A DNA stretch of 64,000 nucleotides, from contig QGHH01000020.1 of NCBI GenBank assembly GCA_003640645.1, positions 26,160 through 90,159 on the forward strand, in the 5' to 3' direction. Every line of letters begins with the position of its first letter. Position 1 is the first letter of the stretch. The notes under the pieces were generated by a model. It had not been told where the DNA came from. It saw only the letters and a program-made list of their open reading frames with translations, and ran no database searches. Positions 45,901 to 55,684 of the stretch are shown here, piece by piece. The stretch comes from Fredinandcohnia aciditolerans (GTDB lineage: Bacteria > Bacillota > Bacilli > Bacillales > Bacillaceae_L). Both the position numbers and the translations under genes were made by a program.

Positions 45901-46258
45901 CAGCAATTCCGTATTCATGGAGTTCCTTTATTTCACGAGGGATTATTACACCTCCACCACCCCCATAGATGCGAATATGATAAGCCCCGCGCTCTTTTAA
46001 AAGATCATACATAAATTTAAAATATTCCACATGTCCACCCTGATACGAGGAAATCGCGATACCTTGCACATCCTCCTGGATTGCTGCATTCACTACTTCC
46101 TCCACCGAGCGGTTATGTCCAAGATGGATTACTTCTGCACCACTCGCCTGTAGGATGCGACGCATGATATTAATCGAGGCATCATGCCCATCAAATAAGC
46201 TTGAAGCCGTCACAAACCGAACATGATGCTTAGGACGATATACCTCTACCGTACTCAT
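42998..46258 (-). CDS. icmF: Fused isobutyryl-CoA mutase IcmF
   Basis: Adenosylcobalamin enzyme that interconverts isobutyryl-CoA and n-butyryl-CoA. The 1086-residue fusion has a cobalamin-binding domain first (about 10-140; [11 protein letters not shown] with the cobalt-ligating His, then [11 protein letters not shown]). A MeaB-like G-protein chaperone domain follows (about 195-420; [17 protein letters not shown] and NKFERKG). A linker leads to the large TIM-barrel mutase domain (about 550-1080; [31 protein letters not shown]). The start at 46258 is seven bases after GGGGG. An ATG two codons earlier abuts that site. Related fused enzymes can also act on pivalyl- or isovaleryl-CoA, and I cannot exclude this. 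Confidence 0.94.
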   Translation of the reverse strand: MSTVEVYRPKHHVRFVTASSLFDGHDASINIMRRILQASGAEVIHLGHNRSVEEVVNAAIQEDVQGIAISSYQGGHVEYFKFMYDLLKERGAYHIRIYGGGGGVIIPREIKELHEYGIAGIFSPDDGRNLGLQGMINKMLQECDYPTSTELTDELELLQNGDYKTVAKLITIAENQIGNNNETAAAAETIIQKVKDLEKTVPVVGITGTGGAGKSSLTDELIRRFINEFDDKKVAILSVDPTKQKTGGALLGDRIRMNAIFSPRVYMRSLATRGSKSELSLAIKDAIAVVKAAGFDLIIVETSGIGQGDAEITEVCDISMYVMTSEFGAPSQLEKIDMIDYADLIVINKFERKGSEDAKRQVQKQYQRSHLLFEKNYEEMPVFGTIASQFNDPGTNALFANLVDKINEKMGADWETSFEKTADVQKQNVIIPNDRRYYLREISDTVRNYHKKAAEQVEIARKLFQISGTIESVKELGNEDVLKALETLQFQYEIKLSDESKKILAKWESLKETYKGEKFITKIRDKEIVTILKTKSLSGLSIPKISLPGFKDFGEILRWVYKENVPGSFPYTAGVFPFKREGEDPKRQFAGEGTPDRTNRRFHYLSKDDDAKRLSTAFDSVTLYGEDPAYRPDIYGKVGESGVSICTLDDMKKLYKGFDLCAPSTSVSMTINGPAPIILAMFMNTAIHQQVEKREQDLGRILTVEEFQEVRAKTLQTVRGTVQADILKEDQGQNTCIFSTEFALRMMGDIQEYFIDHKVRNYYSVSISGYHIAEAGANPISQLAFTLSNGFTYVEYYLSRGMNIDDFAPNLSFFFSNGLDPEYTVIGRVARRIWATVMREKYGANERSQKLKYHVQTSGRSLHAQEIDFNDIRTTLQALMALHDNCNSLHTNAYDEAITTPTEESVRRAMAIQMIITKEHGLTKNENPLQGSFIVEELTDLVEEAVLQEFDRLNDRGGVLGAMETQYQRGKIQDESMYYEMKKHTGELPIIGVNTYLNPNPPSEEDLNNIELARATKEEKELQIKNLKEFQERNKDKVEEALKRLKQVAVNNGNIFEELMETVQVASLGQITQALYEVGGQYRRNM

Positions 46259-46278
46259 TTCCATTCCCCCAGTCTCAC

Positions 46279-46902
46279 CTATTTTGAAACGATACCTTTT
46301 AATAAAAGCTCTGTTTGCATCTCAATATATTCCTCAAGCGTGAAAAGCCTGCGCATCGCCCAGCGGCGAAAGCCCCACATCTGGCCTTGAACAAAAATAT
46401 TATGAGCTACAAGTTCAACCTGTTTTTTCGGCAATTGAAGTTCCCCGTTGGCAATGCAATCTTCAATTGCCCTTTCAAACATACCCACCATTTCTACTTC
46501 TTTGTTCAACACATATGGAAGGGCATCCTTTGAGAGAGATTTCGCCTCCTGATAAAGGACAAGTACCTCATCCTGCATCTCATCCATTACAAGAAAGTAA
46601 TTGCGAATCGCAAGCTTTAGACTCTCTATACTACCTTCCTTTGTGTTGATTGCTTCTTCCATTCGCTCTTTAACCTGATCGTAAATACTGTCTACGACCA
46701 AATAAAGAACATCTTCTTTCTTACGGATATACTCATAAAGTGTGCCAATACTAAAACCAGCAGCTTTCGCAATTTCTCTCGTTGTTGATCGATGAAACCC
46801 TTTTTCCTTAAAAAGCGTCACCGCACCCTTAATCATCTGATCCCGCCGCTTCTTAATCAACCGCTCATCCTTCACTGAAGCCGGAACATCATTCCTTCGC
46901 AT
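46279..46902 (-). CDS. TetR-family regulator of the acyl-CoA cluster
   Basis: 207 residues. The N-terminal helix-turn-helix (about 20-66: [20 protein letters not shown], then [20 protein letters not shown]) is followed by an all-helical ligand-binding domain. The family includes FadR of B. subtilis, which senses long-chain acyl-CoA. It lies 20 bases upstream of icmF and downstream of two acyl-CoA dehydrogenase genes. Related palindromes upstream of the thiolase gene and within the fadF promoter are its likely operators. ATG at 46902 follows TTTGGAGG. Confidence 0.88.
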   Translation of the reverse strand: MRRNDVPASVKDERLIKKRRDQMIKGAVTLFKEKGFHRSTTREIAKAAGFSIGTLYEYIRKKEDVLYLVVDSIYDQVKERMEEAINTKEGSIESLKLAIRNYFLVMDEMQDEVLVLYQEAKSLSKDALPYVLNKEVEMVGMFERAIEDCIANGELQLPKKQVELVAHNIFVQGQMWGFRRWAMRRLFTLEEYIEMQTELLLKGIVSK

Positions 46903-46924
46903 CTTTTCACCTCCAAAGATAAAG

Positions 46925-47042
46925 CCCAGGGCGCTCGAACATATCGGCTACAAGCATAAAACGAGCGCTGACAGAAGGTGCACGTTACCTTCCGAAACGA
47001 TTGGCTTATGACCTAGAACCGACGTCGCATGAAGCTAGACAT
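46925..47042. repeat. TCTAGCTCC-family dispersed repeat, inverse orientation
   Basis: On the minus strand it reads TGTCTAGCTTCATGCGACG, GGTCATAAGCCAATCG, GGAAGGTAACGTGCACCTTC, TTATGCTTGTAGCCGAT and so matches the copy at 36470 over its whole length with few changes. Confidence 0.85.
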
Positions 47043-47054
47043 TTTGAAGCAACT

Positions 47055-47104
47055 GTCCCTTGTTCCACCTTTTTTATTGGGACAAGGGACCTGTCCCCTT
47101 GACC
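47055..47104. repeat. GGGACA/TGTCCC palindromic repeat
   Basis: TGTCCCTTGTTCCA is followed after 12 bases by TGGGACAAGGGACCTGTCCC and CTTGACCCA. The arms can pair. It ends three bases before the acyl-CoA dehydrogenase stop and may serve as a 3' hairpin. Confidence 0.75.
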
Positions 47105-47106
47105 CA

Positions 47107-48246
47107 CTATTTTGTTAACATTCTAGATATGACGAGGCGTTGAATTTCTTGGGTGCCTTCATAGATTTGAGTGATTTTTGCGTCACGCATATAACGCTCG
47201 ACTGGATAGTCCTTTGTATAGCCGTAACCACCAAACACTTGAACCGCTTCTGTAGTTACCTTCATCGCTGTATCTCCAGCAAAAAGTTTTGACATTGCAG
47301 ACTCTTTGCCATATGGAAGTCCTTCTGATTCTAACCACGCTGCTTGATAGGTTAAGAGACGAGCTGCCTCGACACTTGTTGCCATATCCGCAAGCTTGAA
47401 GCCGACTCCCTGTTGAGCGGCAATTGGTTTTCCGAATTGGACACGTTCTTTCGCATATTCAGTAGCTGCATCAAGGGCACCTTGAGCAATCCCTACCGCT
47501 TGTGCTGCAATCCCGTTACGACCTCCATCAAGCGTCATCATGGCAATCTTAAAGCCTTCACCCTCTTCGCCGAGTAAGTTTTCCTTAGGAACACGGCACT
47601 CTTCGAACATAATTTCAGTAGTAGGTGATGAACGAATTCCCATCTTCTGTTCTTTTTTCCCTACAGAGAAACCAGGGAAGTCGCTTTCGATAATAAACGC
47701 ACTTGTACCTTTATGTTTTGAAGATGGGTCAGTTAACGCAAACACCACGTAAATATCCGCAATCCCACCGTTTGTGATGAAGATTTTCGACCCGTTTAAC
47801 ACATAATGATCGCCTTCTAATCTAGCAGTTGTTCTCATTCCACCTGCATCTGAACCAGAGCCGGGCTCTGTTAATCCATAAGCACCGATTTTTTCACCCT
47901 GTGCCATTGGTCGTAAGTATTTTTGCTTCTGTTCTTCACTACCAAACTTGTAAATCGGCCAACCTGCAAGAGATGTATGAGCGGATAGAGTTACCCCTGT
48001 TGATGCGCATACTCTTGAAAGTTCTTCGACAGCGATACAATATGCTAAATAGTCACTACCAATTCCGCCATATTCTTCTGGCCACGGAATTCCCGTTAAC
48101 CCAAGCTCCGCCATTTTATCGAAAATTTCACGATCAAAGCGTTCCTCTTCATCACGCTCCGCCGCTGTCGGCGCAACCTCATTCTTTGCAAAATCACGAA
48201 CCATCTTACGAATCATCTCATGCTCTTCAGACAACTTAAAATACAT
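47107..48246 (-). CDS. Acyl-CoA dehydrogenase, downstream copy
   Basis: Flavoprotein that oxidises short acyl-CoA to trans-2-enoyl-CoA and passes electrons to ETF. 379 residues starting [20 protein letters not shown]. Signatures: [20 protein letters not shown] (about 122-141), [15 protein letters not shown], and a C-terminal [20 protein letters not shown] (about 340-359). The catalytic glutamate is in [13 protein letters not shown] (about 365). The start at 48246 is eight bases after GGAGG. Earlier in-frame codons lie in the ribosome binding region or in the upstream palindrome repeat. It resembles the neighbouring dehydrogenase strongly, so the two probably arose by duplication. Confidence 0.93.
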   Translation of the reverse strand: MYFKLSEEHEMIRKMVRDFAKNEVAPTAAERDEEERFDREIFDKMAELGLTGIPWPEEYGGIGSDYLAYCIAVEELSRVCASTGVTLSAHTSLAGWPIYKFGSEEQKQKYLRPMAQGEKIGAYGLTEPGSGSDAGGMRTTARLEGDHYVLNGSKIFITNGGIADIYVVFALTDPSSKHKGTSAFIIESDFPGFSVGKKEQKMGIRSSPTTEIMFEECRVPKENLLGEEGEGFKIAMMTLDGGRNGIAAQAVGIAQGALDAATEYAKERVQFGKPIAAQQGVGFKLADMATSVEAARLLTYQAAWLESEGLPYGKESAMSKLFAGDTAMKVTTEAVQVFGGYGYTKDYPVERYMRDAKITQIYEGTQEIQRLVISRMLTK

Positions 48247-48251
48247 TTCCA

Positions 48252-48330
48252 TTACCTCCATTGGGACAGAGGGACAGGTCCCTCGTCCCACCATTTTTTT
48301 CCTGGGACAAGGGACCTGTCCCCTTGACCC
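48252..48330. repeat. Paired GGGACA/TGTCCC palindromes between the dehydrogenase genes
   Basis: TTGGGACAGAGGGACAGGTC with CCTCGTCCCACC, then CTGGGACAAGGGACCTGTCC with CCTTGACCCACT. Two hairpins fill the 86-base gap. Similar sequence lies after the downstream gene, as if carried along with the duplication. Confidence 0.8.
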
Positions 48331-48332
48331 AC

Positions 48333-49466
48333 TTATAGGTGTTTGCTGATTACGATTTTTTGAATTTCACTAGTTCCTTCGTATATTTCAGTTATTTTGG
48401 CATCTCGGAAGAATCGTTCTACCGGATAATCTTTTGTATAGCCATAGCCCCCGTAAACCTGAATGGCTTCGGTTGCAACCTCCACCGCTGTTCTAGAGGC
48501 AAACAGTTTTGCCATCGAGGATTCTTTGCTACATGGCAAGCCCTGGTCGTGTAGGAATGCAGCCCGATAGATTAGTAATCTAGCAGCCTCAACATTTGTC
48601 GCCATATCTGCAAGCTTAAAGCCGACTCCCTGCAAGGAGGCGATTGGTTTACCGAATTGGTAACGATTCTTTGCATACTCCACTGCATGTTCTAGCGCCG
48701 CTTCCGCAATTCCAAGCGCTTGGGAAGCAATGCCGATTCGACCCATACTTAGATTCGCCATCGCGACTTTAAAGCCTTCACCTTCAACCCCTAGAATGTT
48801 TTCAGCTGGAACCTTCACATCCTCTAGGGTGATTTGAAGTGTACGTGAACCGAGAAGTCCCATTTTATGCTCATCTTTTCCGAACACAAAGCCCTGTGTA
48901 TCTTTTTCAATAATGAAAGCCGTAATGCCCTTGCTTCCCGTTTCGTTCGGGTTTGTGCGGGCAAATACAATATATACATCCGCTTCGCCACCATTTGTGA
49001 CAAACACCTTTGACCCATTCAACACATAATGGTCACCTTGTTTGACTGCTCTTGTTTTTAAACTAGCAGCATCTGAGCCAGCGCTCGGTTCTGTGAGACA
49101 AAAAGCCCCCAAATACGCTCCACTTGCAAGCTTTGGAATATATTTTTGCTTCTGCTCTTCTGTTCCAAAATATAAGATAGGATGCGTACCAACTGAGGTA
49201 TGAACGGATAAAATAACCCCGATGGTTGCGCTCACCTTAGAAAGCTCGTTGATCGCAATAATATAGGACGTAAAATCCATCCCTGCTCCACCATATTTTT
49301 CAGGGGTTGTAATTCCCATTAATCCAAGGGACCCCATTTTCGAAAGAATTTCTCGTGGAAATTCTCCTTTTTCCATGCGCTCCACGAACGGTGCGATTTC
49401 CTCTTTTGCAAAATCACGCACCATTTTTCGCATCATTTCTTGTTCTGCTGAAAAATGAAAATTCAT
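48333..49466 (-). CDS. Acyl-CoA dehydrogenase, upstream copy
   Basis: 377 residues starting [20 protein letters not shown]. Signatures: [56 protein letters not shown] and the catalytic glutamate in [12 protein letters not shown]. The start at 49466 follows TTGGAGG. A longer reading of 19 codons has no family similarity. It follows the 3-hydroxybutyryl-CoA dehydrogenase gene in the operon. Substrate chain length cannot be read from the sequence. The context suggests butyryl- or isobutyryl-CoA. Confidence 0.93.
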   Translation of the reverse strand: MNFHFSAEQEMMRKMVRDFAKEEIAPFVERMEKGEFPREILSKMGSLGLMGITTPEKYGGAGMDFTSYIIAINELSKVSATIGVILSVHTSVGTHPILYFGTEEQKQKYIPKLASGAYLGAFCLTEPSAGSDAASLKTRAVKQGDHYVLNGSKVFVTNGGEADVYIVFARTNPNETGSKGITAFIIEKDTQGFVFGKDEHKMGLLGSRTLQITLEDVKVPAENILGVEGEGFKVAMANLSMGRIGIASQALGIAEAALEHAVEYAKNRYQFGKPIASLQGVGFKLADMATNVEAARLLIYRAAFLHDQGLPCSKESSMAKLFASRTAVEVATEAIQVYGGYGYTKDYPVERFFRDAKITEIYEGTSEIQKIVISKHL

Positions 49467-49539
49467 GCTGTTTCCCTCCAATGCGGGATCTTGATGAGTT
49501 GGGTTGTGTTTAAGAGTTGTCACTTCGTGCTCACCCCTA

Positions 49540-50391
49540 TTATTCGTATGTGTAGAAACCTCGACCAGATTTTTTCCCTAACCAACCCGCTTTCACGTAT
49601 TTCCGAAGCAATGGACACGGTCTGTATTTGTCATCTCCAAAGCCTTCATGTAGGGTTTCCATAATGTAAAGACATGTATCAAGCCCGATAAAATCAGCAA
49701 GTGTTAGTGGACCCATCGGATGATTCATGCCAAGCTTCATCACTTCGTCAATTGCTTCTTTTGTAGCAACACCTTCATATAGGGTGTAGATTGCTTCATT
49801 TATCATCGGCATTAAAATACGGTTTGACACAAATCCTGGGAAGTCATTGACTTCGACTGGTACCTTATTCAACGTTTTAGTCATATCTTCAATCACTTGA
49901 TAGACTTCATCAGCTGTGGCTAATCCACGAATAATTTCAACTAATTTCATTACTGGAACTGGATTCATAAAATGCATTCCAATTACTTTTTCTGGGCGCT
50001 TCGTGGCTGCGGCTATTTCTGTAATCGGAAGAGAGGAAGTATTGGTTGCTAAAATAGCATTCTGAGGTGCAATTTCATCTAGTTGTGAGAAAAGTTTTGT
50101 CTTGATGTCCATATTTTCCACAGCCGCCTCAATCACAAGGTCGACATCACTTGCATTCTGCAAATCAAGAGAGGGAGTAATTCTTCCCAATGTTGCTGCT
50201 TTTTCTTCATCACTCATGCGACCTTTATCGACTTGTCGTGTAAGGTTTTTCGTGATCGTCCCAAACCCGCGATCCACGTATTCTTGTTTTAAATCATGGA
50301 GCTTCGCATCGTAGCCTGCCATCGCACAAACCTGTGCAATCCCAGAGCCCATCTGTCCTGCACCTATGACCATCACCTTTTGAACCTTCAT
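49540..50391 (-). CDS. 3-hydroxybutyryl-CoA dehydrogenase
   Basis: NAD(P)-linked oxidation of 3-hydroxybutyryl-CoA to acetoacetyl-CoA. 283 residues: Rossmann motif [20 protein letters not shown] (about 6-25), catalytic His in [16 protein letters not shown] (about 135-150), and the C-terminal domain with [18 protein letters not shown] and [12 protein letters not shown]. Related to MmgB of B. subtilis. It lies 57 bases after the thiolase gene. A short palindrome (GGTGA ... TCACC, 50412-50432) is in that gap. Confidence 0.94.
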   Translation of the reverse strand: MKVQKVMVIGAGQMGSGIAQVCAMAGYDAKLHDLKQEYVDRGFGTITKNLTRQVDKGRMSDEEKAATLGRITPSLDLQNASDVDLVIEAAVENMDIKTKLFSQLDEIAPQNAILATNTSSLPITEIAAATKRPEKVIGMHFMNPVPVMKLVEIIRGLATADEVYQVIEDMTKTLNKVPVEVNDFPGFVSNRILMPMINEAIYTLYEGVATKEAIDEVMKLGMNHPMGPLTLADFIGLDTCLYIMETLHEGFGDDKYRPCPLLRKYVKAGWLGKKSGRGFYTYE

Positions 50392-50448
50392 CTAACATAC
50401 CTCCTATAGGTGATGAAACATGTGTCACCACCATCTATTTATTGAGAT

Positions 50449-51630
50449 TTATTTTACTTCGATCATAATTGCATCGCCTTGACCGCCACCACTACAGATC
50501 GCTGCAATGCCAATGCCGCCGCCACGGCGTTTTAATTCATGAATAAGGGTAATAATTATCCTCGCCCCACTAGCTCCAATTGGGTGACCAAGCGCTACAG
50601 CCCCACCATTGACATTGACTTTCTCAGGGTCAAGATTCGCAATTTTACCACTTGTTAAAGCAACTGCTGCAAAGGCTTCGTTAATTTCAAACAAATCGAT
50701 TTCATCGACCGACTTGCCCGTTTTCTTTAATAATTCATTGATAACGAGGCCTGGAGTTTTCGGGAAATCACTTGCTTCAACAGATATTGCAGCGTGGGCA
50801 AGTATCGTTGCAAGCGGTTCTTTTCCTTCATGCTTTGCTCGCTCCTCACTCATGAGAACCAGTGCAGCTGCACCATCATTCACTCCAGGCGCGTTACCCG
50901 CCGTAATCGTGCCATCCGCGCTAAACACGGACTTCAGCTTTGCTAGCTTTTCAATGGTTGTGTCTGCTCGCGGTGCTTCGTCTTGGTCAACAACTGTGGT
51001 TGCACCTTTACGGCCTTTTACCTCTACCGCAACGATTTCCTCTGCGAGCTTGCCAGATTCAATTGCCGCTATGGCACGTTCGTGACTGCGAAGAGCCCAC
51101 TCGTCTTGTTCTTCACGGGAAATGCTAAGCTCTGAGGCTACCTCATTTCCGTAAGTCCCCATATGAACACCCTGGAAGCTGCAGGTTAAGCCATCATGAA
51201 CCATTAAGTCCTTTAAGCTTGCATCCCCCATGCGTAAACCATAACGTGCTTTAGGCAAAAAGTAAGGCGCATTGCTCATCGATTCCATGCCTCCGGCGAC
51301 AATTATCTCCTCGTCACCTGCACGAATAATTTGATCAGCAAGTGTGACACTGCGAAGTCCTGATGCGCACACTTTATTGATGGTTTCTGTTTTCACTTCC
51401 CACGGAATTCCTGCATTTCTTGCAGCCTGACGGGACGGAATTTGCCCTTGGCCACCTTGTAGAACATTTCCAAAAATCACTTCATCAACCTTTTCACCTT
51501 CAATACCTGCCCGTTTTAATGCTTCCTTGATAGCGATTCCTCCAAGTTCGGACGCTGTTAATGAACTAAGACTTCCCCCTAATTTCCCAAACGGAGTACG
51601 AACACCACTGATAATGACTGTTTTTCCCAT
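50449..51630 (-). CDS. Acetyl-CoA C-acetyltransferase (thiolase)
   Basis: Cleaves acetoacetyl-CoA into two acetyl-CoA or runs in reverse. 393 residues with the acyl-enzyme cysteine in [16 protein letters not shown] (about residue 88), [26 protein letters not shown] with the catalytic His (about 349), and CSGGGQGDA with the second cysteine (about 379). Related to MmgA. It is the first gene of the thiolase - dehydrogenase - TetR - icmF run. A palindrome and a catabolite-repression-like site lie upstream. Confidence 0.95.
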   Translation of the reverse strand: MGKTVIISGVRTPFGKLGGSLSSLTASELGGIAIKEALKRAGIEGEKVDEVIFGNVLQGGQGQIPSRQAARNAGIPWEVKTETINKVCASGLRSVTLADQIIRAGDEEIIVAGGMESMSNAPYFLPKARYGLRMGDASLKDLMVHDGLTCSFQGVHMGTYGNEVASELSISREEQDEWALRSHERAIAAIESGKLAEEIVAVEVKGRKGATTVVDQDEAPRADTTIEKLAKLKSVFSADGTITAGNAPGVNDGAAALVLMSEERAKHEGKEPLATILAHAAISVEASDFPKTPGLVINELLKKTGKSVDEIDLFEINEAFAAVALTSGKIANLDPEKVNVNGGAVALGHPIGASGARIIITLIHELKRRGGGIGIAAICSGGGQGDAIMIEVK

Positions 51631-51669
51631 GTTCCAACCTCCTTGACTTTTCTCAACTTAACGCAAAAT

Positions 51670-51710
51670 CGAAACCGCTTACATTTTTTCGACTGAACGC
51701 TCGCTCAGTC
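51670..51710 (-). promoter_or_regulatory. cre-like site and TetR-type operator before the thiolase gene
   Basis: GACTGAACGCTCGCTCAGTC (51691-51710) is an imperfect palindrome with GACTGA/TCAGTC arms. On the minus strand TGTAAGCGGTTTCG (51670-51683) matches the CcpA cre pattern TGNAANCGNNNNCA with one change. Fatty-acid genes of bacilli are known targets of both TetR-type FadR and CcpA. The -10/-35 boxes are not clear here. The rest of 51711-51838 shows nothing more. Confidence 0.6.
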
Positions 51711-51838
51711 TTGTCTGAAAGAAGGAGGCGTACCAAAGTACACCTCTCTTTATCTGTTAATCTATTACGAATAAAATAAATGTTTCCTATACTCCTATTT
51801 TACAATATAAGAGATGGAAGATAAATCATATTTTTCCA

Positions 51839-53959
51839 CTATGATGCAATTTCTTTTTGATCACCGACAACGGATCTTTCAAGGATTTCAGCAATATCAT
51901 ATGTGCCAATTTGCTCCTCTACTTCCTTCGCCTTTGTACCATCGCTTAGCATTGTTAAGCAGTAAGGACAACCAGAACCAATCGTTGTAGGACTCACCGC
52001 AATCGCTTGCTCTGTTCTTGCTACGTTAATACGAGTTCCTGTATCCTCTTCCATCCACATGAGACCACCGCCAGCACCACAGCACATTCCCTTTTCACGG
52101 TTACGTTCCATTTCAACCAGCTGAACACCTGGAATTTGTTTTAAAATTTCACGTGGTGGGTCATACACATCGTTGTATCGACCTAAATAACAGGAATCAT
52201 GCCATGTAATGACTTCATTTACAGCATGCTTTGGAACCAATCGTCCCTCTTTTACAAGGTCATACAATAGCTCCGTATGGTGGACAACCTCGACATCTTT
52301 AAGTCCCATATCCGGATACTCATTTTTGAAGATATTGTAGGCATGTGGGTCGATTGTAACAATCTTCTTCACTCCTGCCTTTTCAAATTCAGCAATATTG
52401 TTCGTCGCAAGCTCTTGGAATAAGAATTCATTTCCAAGTCGACGTGGCGTGTCACCTGAGTTCTTTTCTTTGTTTCCAAGAATCGCAAATTTCACGCCAG
52501 CCTCATTCATAAGCTTCGCAAAAGATAGAGCAATTTTTTGGCTTCGGTTATCAAATGCGCCCATTGAACCAACCCAGAATAAGTATTCAAATTCTTCTCC
52601 TGCTTTTTTCATTTCTTTTACAGTTGGTACATGAACGTCTTCACGAACGTCACGCCAGTTTTCTTTTTCCTTACGATTCAGTCCCCATGGATTTCCTTGG
52701 CGCTCAATATTCGTCATCGCACGTTGAGCATCCGCATCCATTTTACCTTCAGTAAGAACAAGATAACGACGTAAATCAATAATTTTATCAACATGCTCGT
52801 TCATGACTGGACATTGGTCTTCACAGTTACGGCATGTTGTACAAGCCCAAATCTCTTCTTCGGTAATAACATCACCAATTAAGCTTGGGTTGTATGCTAA
52901 CTCTGCTGTAGCAGCTGTTTCATTTGCACCTTGGCCAGCTGAAGCCAGCGCTAGCTGATTTCCCTTTGTATGATTGAATGCAACTGCTGGAACCCACGGA
53001 ACCTGTGACGTTACAACAGCACCTGTTTCCGTTAAGTGATCACGCAATTTCACAATTAAATCCATTGGCGAAAGCATTTTTCCAGTACCTGTTGCCGGAC
53101 ACATATTTGTACAGCGCCCACATTCCACACATGCATAAAGGTCGACTAACTGTGTTTGCTTAAAGTCTTCAATTTTCCCAACACCAAAGGTCTCTTGTGT
53201 TTCATCCTCAAAGTCAATTTTCTCAAGCTTCCCTGGGCTAGTTTGTCTGCTTAAATACACATTTGCAGGCCCAGCAATTAAGTGCGCATGCTTTGATTGG
53301 GGCACATAAACTAAGAAGCTTAACAGGAAGAGTAAGTGAATCCACCATGCGACATAAAAAATCACAATGGCAACTGTTTCATTAAGACCGCCTAATGCAA
53401 GTGAGATGATGGATGCAATAGGCTCGGTCCATGTTGTTTCATGGCCATGCCAAACGATTGCAGCACCGTTTCCTAATAAAACAGAAAGCATTAAACCACC
53501 AATAAATAATAAAACAAGTCCTGATTTAAAGCCCCTTTTCAATCGAACAAGCTTTTCCACATAACGGCGGTGGAAAGCCCAAACAACTGCTACTAAGATC
53601 ATAAAGGTGACAATCTCTTGGAAAAAAGTAAAGCCTGAATACAAAGGTCCCAGCGGAAGATGTGAACCTGGTTTTAGACCCTTCCAAATAAAATCAATCG
53701 CACCAAATTGGACAAGAATAAACCCGTAAAAGAACATCACATGGATGATTCCACTCTTTTTATCTTTTAAAAGTTTTTTCTGCCCAAACACGTTGACCCA
53801 AATCCGCTGAAGTCGCTCCTTTACTTCCCCATCAAATTCGACTTTTTTGCCAAGTTTGATATAAGCAATTCTTGTCTTGATCAAATAAACGAAAAGATAA
53901 ATTGCGTAAGCGGTTACAGATAAGAATGCAAGAAGATTAATAACTAAGAGGATATTCAC
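51839..53959 (-). CDS. fadF: Membrane Fe-S oxidoreductase FadF
   Basis: 706 residues. The N-terminal part (to about residue 250) has five to six transmembrane helices in a nitrate-reductase-gamma-like layout. Two [4Fe-4S] motifs follow, CVECGRCTNMCP (about 277) and CTTCRNCEDQCP (about 373). The C-terminal half has two cysteine-rich CCG-type domains, one with DSCYLGR and one with GMCCGAGGGLMW. Such proteins are thought to pass electrons from acyl-CoA dehydrogenases through ETF to menaquinone. In B. subtilis fadF is in the FadR regulon, next to acdA and rpoE. Here its promoter contains a repressor palindrome. Confidence 0.92.
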   Translation of the reverse strand: MNILLVINLLAFLSVTAYAIYLFVYLIKTRIAYIKLGKKVEFDGEVKERLQRIWVNVFGQKKLLKDKKSGIIHVMFFYGFILVQFGAIDFIWKGLKPGSHLPLGPLYSGFTFFQEIVTFMILVAVVWAFHRRYVEKLVRLKRGFKSGLVLLFIGGLMLSVLLGNGAAIVWHGHETTWTEPIASIISLALGGLNETVAIVIFYVAWWIHLLFLLSFLVYVPQSKHAHLIAGPANVYLSRQTSPGKLEKIDFEDETQETFGVGKIEDFKQTQLVDLYACVECGRCTNMCPATGTGKMLSPMDLIVKLRDHLTETGAVVTSQVPWVPAVAFNHTKGNQLALASAGQGANETAATAELAYNPSLIGDVITEEEIWACTTCRNCEDQCPVMNEHVDKIIDLRRYLVLTEGKMDADAQRAMTNIERQGNPWGLNRKEKENWRDVREDVHVPTVKEMKKAGEEFEYLFWVGSMGAFDNRSQKIALSFAKLMNEAGVKFAILGNKEKNSGDTPRRLGNEFLFQELATNNIAEFEKAGVKKIVTIDPHAYNIFKNEYPDMGLKDVEVVHHTELLYDLVKEGRLVPKHAVNEVITWHDSCYLGRYNDVYDPPREILKQIPGVQLVEMERNREKGMCCGAGGGLMWMEEDTGTRINVARTEQAIAVSPTTIGSGCPYCLTMLSDGTKAKEVEEQIGTYDIAEILERSVVGDQKEIAS

Positions 53960-53984
53960 TTTTTAACCCCTTTCTAAAATTTGC

Positions 53985-54122
53985 TAAACTAAATCAAATT
54001 CACCTTGGGAATTTGCGCCCAGATTTTTATAAAGCTTGCTCGATATATTCCGCTTAAAAATCTGAGGCATCCGCCGTAGGCTTAACTCTATTCAGGCGGG
54101 CTTGCCCTGCTGAATGGAGTTA
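53985..54122. repeat. AATTTGCGCCCAGAT-GGCATCCGCCG dispersed element
   Basis: Starts AAATCAAATTCACCTTGGG with AATTTGCGCCCAGATTTTT and ends AAATCTGAGGCATCCGCCGT. The terminal AGATTTT/AAAATCT arms can pair. A longer relative is at 59785-59942. It lies between fadF and cls. Confidence 0.7.
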
Positions 54123-54150
54123 AAATTCTGACTATATAGTTCGTATCTCC

Positions 54151-54178
54151 ATTATATAATGAATGAGCATTCAGTCAA
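54151..54178 (-). promoter_or_regulatory. fadF promoter with repressor site in the spacer
   Basis: On the minus strand TTGACT (54173-54178), 16 bases, TATAAT complement at 54151-54156. The perfect-arm palindrome TGAATGAGCATTCA (54160-54173) fills the spacer. It matches the FadR-type TGAATGA half-site and shares 12 of 17 positions with the palindrome upstream of the thiolase gene. Confidence 0.8.
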
Positions 54179-54273
54179 CTACTTTTTCTTTAAAAACCTT
54201 AAATAATCAATCCCATTTTCGTATAAACTAAGTGAACGCCATTAAGCACAACCTCATCATAGGAGGGGTATAT

Positions 54274-55476
54274 TTGCGAGCTATCTTCTGGATTGTCCTT
54301 ATTATCATTATTCTATTACTGTTACTCCGCCTTGATTACAGTCTCGGAAGAAAAAGTCACCTAAAAAAACAAGAGGATGAGGAATTTCCTCTACGCGACA
54401 GTAACATTTCCCTTTATTCAACAGGGGAAACACTCTTCAACGATTTATTTACAGACATTCAAAACGCGAAAGAACATATCCATGTCGAATTTTATATTTT
54501 GCAGGATGATGACTTTAGTAAAGGATTCGTCTCGCTTGTGAAACAAAAGGCCGAACAAGGTGTGAAGGTTCGCTTGCTTTTAGATTGGGTGGGCAGCCAC
54601 AATGTTACAAAGGAAATGGAAAAAGACCTAGCTCGCTCAGGAGTTTCGTTAGCCTATAGCAACAAGCCCAAATTTCCGTACCTTTTTTATAAGCTGAATG
54701 CCCGCAATCATAGGAAAATTTCCGTCATTGATGGAAATATAGGTTATATTGGCGGCTTCAATATTGGAAAAGAATATCTTGGTAAGGATCCGAAATTTGG
54801 GTTCTGGCGGGATTACCATCTGAAACTAACCGGTGAAGGAGTCGCAGATCTTCAAACACAGTTTTTGAAAGATTGGTATGGCGCCACAAAAGAGGAAATT
54901 GAAAACCGAAATGCCTATTACCCGCCACTGCCTAAAGGAAAGTCAAAAACGAGACTCATTTCTACTAATGGGGTCTTTCTTGAAGGACAATTTATGAATA
55001 TGATCAAACAAGCTGAACAAGAAATCATTATTGGCTCCCCTTATTTCGTACCAAGTGAACAACTCAAGGAAGAATTAAAGAATGCGGTGAAACGTAATGT
55101 TCGGATTCACATCCTTTTACCGAAAAAACCGGATCACCCATTGGTCAAAGAGGCCGCTATTCCCTATATGGATGAGCTCTCAAAGCTAGGCATTCAGTTT
55201 CATATGTACACTAGAGGTTTTTACCACGCAAAAGTCATTTGTATTGATGACAAGCTTTGCGATATCGGAACGGCCAATTTTGATAAAAGAAGCCTTTACT
55301 CTAATTATGAAATTAATTGCTATATCCATGATAAAGAAGTGATTCAAGAGGTCAAGAACATGGTAACAGAGGATTTTAAAACCTCAAATGAGCTCACTCG
55401 GGACCGAATCGAAGAACTAAAGGCTGAGAATAAGTTTAAGATTAAGATTGCAACATGGGTTTCGCACTTTTTATAA
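54274..55476 (+). CDS. Cardiolipin synthase-type phospholipase D protein (YwjE type)
   Basis: 400 residues: one N-terminal transmembrane helix (about 3-20, IFWIVLIIIILLLLL) and two phospholipase D domains, each with an HKD motif: HRKISVIDGNIGYIGGFN (about 145) and HAKVICIDDKLCDIGTANFD (about 330). These catalyse phosphatidyl transfer between two phosphatidylglycerols. Only one membrane segment is present, where canonical Cls enzymes have two. I start it at the TTG at 54274, five bases after GGAGGGG. An upstream in-frame GTG has no ribosome binding site. B. subtilis ywjE lies at the same place. Confidence 0.88.
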   Translation: MRAIFWIVLIIIILLLLLRLDYSLGRKSHLKKQEDEEFPLRDSNISLYSTGETLFNDLFTDIQNAKEHIHVEFYILQDDDFSKGFVSLVKQKAEQGVKVRLLLDWVGSHNVTKEMEKDLARSGVSLAYSNKPKFPYLFYKLNARNHRKISVIDGNIGYIGGFNIGKEYLGKDPKFGFWRDYHLKLTGEGVADLQTQFLKDWYGATKEEIENRNAYYPPLPKGKSKTRLISTNGVFLEGQFMNMIKQAEQEIIIGSPYFVPSEQLKEELKNAVKRNVRIHILLPKKPDHPLVKEAAIPYMDELSKLGIQFHMYTRGFYHAKVICIDDKLCDIGTANFDKRSLYSNYEINCYIHDKEVIQEVKNMVTEDFKTSNELTRDRIEELKAENKFKIKIATWVSHFL

Positions 55477-55521
55477 GGGGATGAGTGCGGAATACTGTTA
55501 AAGGAATAGTCGCTTGTGCAC

Positions 55522-55656
55522 TTAATACTGTCACTATTCCAATTTTACTGTCACTAGCCCGTTTACTGCCAGTAACCGAAAAATACTGCTACTATTTCAG
55601 ATTTACTGCCGCTAATCGAAAAATACTGCCACTATTCGAGATTTACTGCCACTAAC
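55522..55656. repeat. 20-bp-period array, TACTGCCACTA family
   Basis: TACTG starts at 55526, 55546, 55564, 55584, 55604, 55624 and 55644, mostly followed by (C/T)CACTA or CCGCTAA. Steps are 20 except one of 18. It lies between the convergent cls and XapX genes. Confidence 0.88.
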
Positions 55657-55659
55657 AAA

Positions 55660-55684
55660 TCAGGCACCCACAAAGGGTGCCTGT
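55660..55684 (-). terminator. Terminator of the XapX gene
   Basis: On the minus strand CAGGCACCC, loop TTTGT, GGGTGCCTG and a short T-rich tract, directly after the stop. Confidence 0.8.

Noticed and set aside
50412-50432. parS or FadR-like site between the thiolase and dehydrogenase genes
   Set aside because: GGTGATGAAACATG...TCACC is only a partial palindrome, matches neither the parS consensus nor the cluster operator, and lies inside an operon.
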